Shown: positions 6,189 through 9,040 of the stretch, in pieces
Layout: each line of letters starts with the position of its first letter
Numbering within the stretch: the first letter of the stretch is position 1
From: Phycisphaerae bacterium
GTDB lineage: Bacteria > Planctomycetota > Phycisphaerae > UBA1845 > PWPN01
Reading direction: 5' to 3'
DNA: 9,040 nucleotides
Assembly: GCA_026647385.1 (NCBI GenBank)
Contig: JAPKGY010000076.1
Coordinates: 1 to 9,040, forward strand
Notes under the pieces: generated by a model
The model's input: only the letters and a program-made list of their open reading frames with translations
Database searches by the model: none
Told to the model about the DNA's origin: nothing
Position numbers and translations under genes: made by a program

Positions 6189-7384
6189 AGTACGCCCTGA
6201 TTCTCCCCGACGGGTGTGCGGACGAGCCGGTGCCGCAACTGGAGGGCAAGACACCGCTCCAGAAGGCCCACATTCCGAACATGCATTCGATCGTGGCCCG
6301 AGGGCGGATCGGCTCGGTGCGGACGGTGCCCAAGGGGCTCACTCCGGGCAGCGACGTGGCGACGCTCAGCGTCATCGGCTACGACCCGGTGCAATACTAC
6401 ACGGGCCGGGCGCCGCTCGAGGCGGTCGCCCAGCGGATCACCCTTCAGCCGGACGAACTCGTCTTCCGCTGCAACCTGGTCACCATCATCGACGGGCGGA
6501 TGGAGGACTTCTCGGCCGGGCACATCGCCCAGCCGGAGGCGGAGAAACTGATCGCCGACCTTCAGGCCAAGCTTGGCAGCGACCGGGTCGCCTTCCATGC
6601 CGGCGTCAGCTATCGGCACCTGGTGACGATCAAGGATGCCGACTGGATGAAGGTCAGATGCACGCCGCCGCACGATATCACCGGGCAGGCCGTCGAGAGC
6701 CATCTGCCGACGGGCAAAGGCAGCGAAGTGATCCGGGAGCTGATGGATCGCTCGCGGGAAGTGCTCGCGAATCACGAGGTCAACCAGGTCCGCCGCGATC
6801 TGGGCGAGAGCCCGGCGACCTCGATCTGGCTTTGGGGCCAGGGTGCGATGCCGCGGCTTCCTTCTTTCAAGAAGCGTTTCGGGATTCAGGGGGCAGCCAT
6901 CACCGCGGTGGACCTCATTCGCGGACTGGCTCTGAGCGTGGGATGGAAACTGATCGAGGTGGAAGGGGCGACCGGATACCTCGATACGAACTACGCCGGC
7001 AAGGGCGAGGCGGCCGTCAAGGCCCTGGATGAGGTCGATCTGGTGGCGGTCCACATCGAGGCGCCGGACGAGGCCGGCCACAACGGCGACGCGGTCTCCA
7101 AGGTCAAAGCCCTCGAACGGATCGACGAGCACATCGTCGGTCCGATCATCGAGAAGCTGGGGACCTTCGATGCCTGGCGGATTCTCTGTCTGCCGGACCA
7201 TCCGACGCCGATCCGGATCCGAACGCATACGATGGACCCCGTGCCCTTCGCTCTGGCCGGCACGGGGATCGTGCCCGATGAAGCCTCGGTGTTCACCGAG
7301 GCCGCGGCCGCCGAGAGCGATTTGCGGATCGACCCGGGGCACGAACTGATGGAGTACTTTCTCAAGTCGAGAATGGAGGGCTAG
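6185..7384 (+). CDS. ApgM-family phosphotransferase, probable homoserine kinase
   Basis: A 399-residue member of the alkaline phosphatase superfamily, close to archaeal-type cofactor-independent phosphoglycerate mutase (ApgM). The metal and catalytic residues are in place: D9 in LPDGCADEP, S56 in TPGSDVAT, D295 and H299 in HIEAPDEAGHNGD, D338-H339 in LPDHPTP, and H348. A subset of this family (TIGR02535, 'proposed homoserine kinase') occurs beside threonine genes in bacteria that lack ThrB. Here the gene overlaps hom by 4 nt and lies 10 nt before lysC, so phosphorylation of homoserine is the better reading; mutase activity in glycolysis is the alternative. GAGGAG (6171-6176) is 8 nt before the ATG. 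The ATGA overlap implies translational coupling. Family membership is sure, substrate is inferred from context. Confidence 0.88.
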   Translation: MKYALILPDGCADEPVPQLEGKTPLQKAHIPNMHSIVARGRIGSVRTVPKGLTPGSDVATLSVIGYDPVQYYTGRAPLEAVAQRITLQPDELVFRCNLVTIIDGRMEDFSAGHIAQPEAEKLIADLQAKLGSDRVAFHAGVSYRHLVTIKDADWMKVRCTPPHDITGQAVESHLPTGKGSEVIRELMDRSREVLANHEVNQVRRDLGESPATSIWLWGQGAMPRLPSFKKRFGIQGAAITAVDLIRGLALSVGWKLIEVEGATGYLDTNYAGKGEAAVKALDEVDLVAVHIEAPDEAGHNGDAVSKVKALERIDEHIVGPIIEKLGTFDAWRILCLPDHPTPIRIRTHTMDPVPFALAGTGIVPDEASVFTEAAAAESDLRIDPGHELMEYFLKSRMEG

Positions 7385-7394
7385 GATCACAGCC

Positions 7395-8624
7395 ATGAGC
7401 ATCATTGTTCAAAAGTTCGGCGGGACGTCGGTGGCCAACGCGGAGAAGATCGCGCGGGCCGCCCGGCGTGCGATCAAGGCGAAGCTCGACGGCCACCAGG
7501 TCGTCATGGTGGTGTCTGCCATGGGGCACACGACCGACGAACTGGTCGCGCTGGCCAGGCAGGTGAACCCGAACCCGCCTCGGCGGGAGATGGACATGCT
7601 GCTCACGACCGGCGAGCAGGTGTCGATCGCTCTGATGGCGATGGCCATCGAGGCGGCCGGGCACCAGGCGATCAGCTTCACCGGCGGACAGGTCGGGTTG
7701 ATCACGGACAGCGCCCACACGAAAGCGCGCATCCGGACGATCGACGCGGACCGCATCCACAAGGAGCTCAAAGCCGGCAAGATCGTGATCGTCGCGGGCT
7801 TCCAGGGCATCACGTCCGATGGCGCGATCACGACCCTGGGTCGGGGCGGGTCGGACACGACGGCCGTCGCCCTGGCCGCGGCGATCAAGGCCGACGCCTG
7901 CGAGATCTACACCGACGTCGACGGCGTCTACACGACCGACCCGCGGCTGGTGCCCCAGGCCAGCAAGATCGATCAGATCACCTACGACGAGATGCTCGAA
8001 CTGGCTTCGCTGGGGGCCGGTGTCATGCACTCGCGTTCGATCGAGTTCGGGAAAAAGTATAACGTGCCGATTCACGTTCGAAGTTCTCTGACCGATATAG
8101 AAGGGACCATGATCGTGGCCGAGACAGCAGGAATGGAAGAAATCGTCGTTCGGGGAGTCACCCTCAAGAAGGAAATCGCGCGGATCGTGCTGGTCGGCGT
8201 GCCCAACAAGCCGGGCGTCGCCGCCCAGATCTTCGCCCGGATCGCCGAGCACAACATTGTCGTCGACGACATCATCCAGAACGTCTTCGACAAGGGGCAG
8301 GAAGCGAACATCGGCTTCACCACGTCGCTCGTCGACTTCCGCGAAGCCCAGATGGTCTGCGAGGCCCTCGCCAAGGAGATGAAACTCCGCGCGGTCGAGA
8401 CGGACCAGAACATCGCCAAGGTCAGCATCGTGGGTATCGGGATGAAAACCCACACGGGCGTGGCCTCGAAGATGTTCAACGCCCTGGCCAAGGCCAAGGT
8501 CAACATCCAGAACATCTCCACCAGCGAGATCGTGGTGAGCTGCCTGATCGACGCGAAGGATGCCGAAAAGGCCCTGCAAGTGCTGCACGCCGCGTTCGAA
8601 CTGGATAAACGCGGCGGCAAGTAG
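7395..8624 (+). CDS. lysC: Aspartate kinase, ACT-regulated
   Basis: Phosphorylates aspartate to aspartyl 4-phosphate, the first step to lysine, methionine and threonine. The 409-residue, single-function enzyme begins QKFGGTSV (residues 6-13), the kinase signature. TTGEQVS and GRGGSDTTA (149-157) form the substrate and ATP sites, and TDVDGVYTTDPR follows. From about residue 247 come two ACT domains: VLVGVPNKPGVAAQIFARIA, then VSIVGIGMKTHTGVASKMF. These usually bind lysine and/or threonine. The start has only a weak AGGA (7383-7386) overlapping the upstream stop, so re-initiation after the ApgM-type gene is likely. It is the last gene of the hom operon. An in-frame Met247 at 8133 and Met239 at 8109 could start a separate regulatory subunit, as known for Bacillus and Corynebacterium aspartate kinases. 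Confidence 0.97.
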   Translation: MSIIVQKFGGTSVANAEKIARAARRAIKAKLDGHQVVMVVSAMGHTTDELVALARQVNPNPPRREMDMLLTTGEQVSIALMAMAIEAAGHQAISFTGGQVGLITDSAHTKARIRTIDADRIHKELKAGKIVIVAGFQGITSDGAITTLGRGGSDTTAVALAAAIKADACEIYTDVDGVYTTDPRLVPQASKIDQITYDEMLELASLGAGVMHSRSIEFGKKYNVPIHVRSSLTDIEGTMIVAETAGMEEIVVRGVTLKKEIARIVLVGVPNKPGVAAQIFARIAEHNIVVDDIIQNVFDKGQEANIGFTTSLVDFREAQMVCEALAKEMKLRAVETDQNIAKVSIVGIGMKTHTGVASKMFNALAKAKVNIQNISTSEIVVSCLIDAKDAEKALQVLHAAFELDKRGGK

Positions 8625-8806
8625 GAGCGCCGGCCTGCGAGTCAAGCGCCTGGCAGGGCGCGCAAGCGGCGACTGCAGAAAGCGATCGCGAACGACGCTC
8701 GTGAAAAGCGCTCGTGGATGGTGGGTAACTCGCGGTCAAGCAGGACCGGCCTCGCAGAGGCCGGCTCGGAAGAGGTGGGCTTTGTCGCGCGCAGTCTGCT
8801 GCTCGG
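8625..8806. other. Non-coding gap after lysC
   Basis: No supportable gene on either strand. CGCTCGTG occurs twice 13 nt apart (8696-8703, 8709-8716). The hairpin at 8746-8764 is the only other structure I see before the tandem repeat begins. Confidence 0.5.
8746..8764 (+). terminator. Hairpin downstream of lysC, possible operon terminator
   Basis: CCGGCCTC and GAGGCCGG form a perfect 8-bp stem with a GCA loop, 122 nt after the lysC stop. It is the strongest hairpin in the stretch and precedes the tandem array. The following bases are not U-rich, so it may act with Rho or only protect the 3' end. Confidence 0.4.
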
Positions 8807-9040
8807 CGTTCGCCACAGCGAATCTCCGCTTTTGACGTTGGCCAGGGCGGATTTTCGATTTCGGCGATCGCCACAGTGAATCTCCGCTTTTGACGTTGGC
8901 CAGGGCGGATTTTCGATTTCGACGTTCGCCACAGCGAATCTCCGCTTTTGACGTTCGCCACGGCGAATCTTCGATTTCGGCGTTCGCCACAGCGAATCTC
9001 CGCTTTTGACGTTCGCCACGGCGAATCTTCGATTTCGGCG
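8807..9040. repeat. 58-bp minisatellite built of paired 29-bp units, open at the right edge
   Basis: Four units of exactly 58 bp start at 8807, 8865, 8923 and 8981, and a fifth begins at 9039. Each unit is two related 29-bp halves. The A half begins CGTTCGCCACAGCGAATCTC (A2 differs slightly). The B half begins CGTTGGCCAGGGCGGATTTT in units 1-2 and CGTTCGCCACGGCGAATCTT in units 3-4. Units 3 and 4 are identical, so the array grew recently at that side. There are no unique spacers, so it is not CRISPR. Neither 29 nor 58 is a multiple of three, and each A half carries TGA on the + strand, which closes all + frames in turn. The minus strand is open in all frames, which produces spurious repeat proteins. 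I regard it as non-coding. Confidence 0.92.

Noticed and set aside
4311..6254. 647-residue open frame on the minus strand over hom
   Set aside because: It is antisense to hom along most of its length, with an Arg-, His- and Asp-rich composition and no recognisable motif. High GC makes such frames common.
8500..9019. Minus-strand frames coding repetitive peptides (ANVKSGDSLWRT-like) over the tandem array
   Set aside because: All three minus frames are open because the 29/58-bp unit lacks antisense stops, and the period is not a multiple of three, so each frame gives the same peptides in rotation. There is no ribosome binding site or unique start.
8807..9040. CRISPR array with 29-nt repeats
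   Set aside because: The would-be spacers are themselves copies of one another and of the repeat. No unique spacers and no cas genes are present.

Overview
The window reads as a piece of a GC-rich bacterial chromosome, about 64% G+C in most genes, with all genes on the + strand. The mix suggests Planctomycetota or a neighbouring PVC-type lineage: a twin-arginine-exported sugar-hydrolase-like protein, a four-helix-bundle gene relic, many REP-like GC-rich palindromes, and a threonine operon that carries an ApgM-family protein instead of ThrB. This is an inference from gene content. No rRNA or other marker gene is present.

Left part (1-2076): the first ~130 bases encode an internal piece of a MoeB/ThiF-type E1-like enzyme, at about 44% G+C. 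It runs directly into the body of a GRP/DMT-type sugar transporter in another frame that lacks its N-terminus. This junction lies at the window edge and looks like an assembly chimera or a real illegitimate join. After a 250-bp gap holding a 17-bp tandem repeat, a palindrome and an inverted REP-like pair comes ribokinase (rbsK). Transporter plus ribokinase suggests pentose (ribose) uptake and phosphorylation.

Middle part (2077-4859): a 555-bp gap holds a second copy of the dispersed palindrome, a recurrent-looking motif, and the C-terminal half of a four-helix-bundle (S23-type) gene. Next comes a Tat-exported putative TIM-barrel glycoside hydrolase, followed after 3 nt by an RluA-family pseudouridine synthase. 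A 353-bp non-coding gap then ends in a possible promoter.

Right part (4860-8624): a compact operon of homoserine dehydrogenase (hom), an ApgM-family protein overlapping it by 4 nt, and aspartate kinase (lysC) 10 nt further on. These are the first, third and fourth enzymatic steps of the route from aspartate to threonine, if the ApgM protein is the homoserine kinase, as its family (TIGR02535-type) and position suggest. lysC has an in-frame Met near codon 247 in a local GC dip, where a separate regulatory subunit could start.

Right edge (8625-9040): a terminator-like hairpin, then a minisatellite of exact 58-bp period made of two diverged 29-bp halves, running out of the window.
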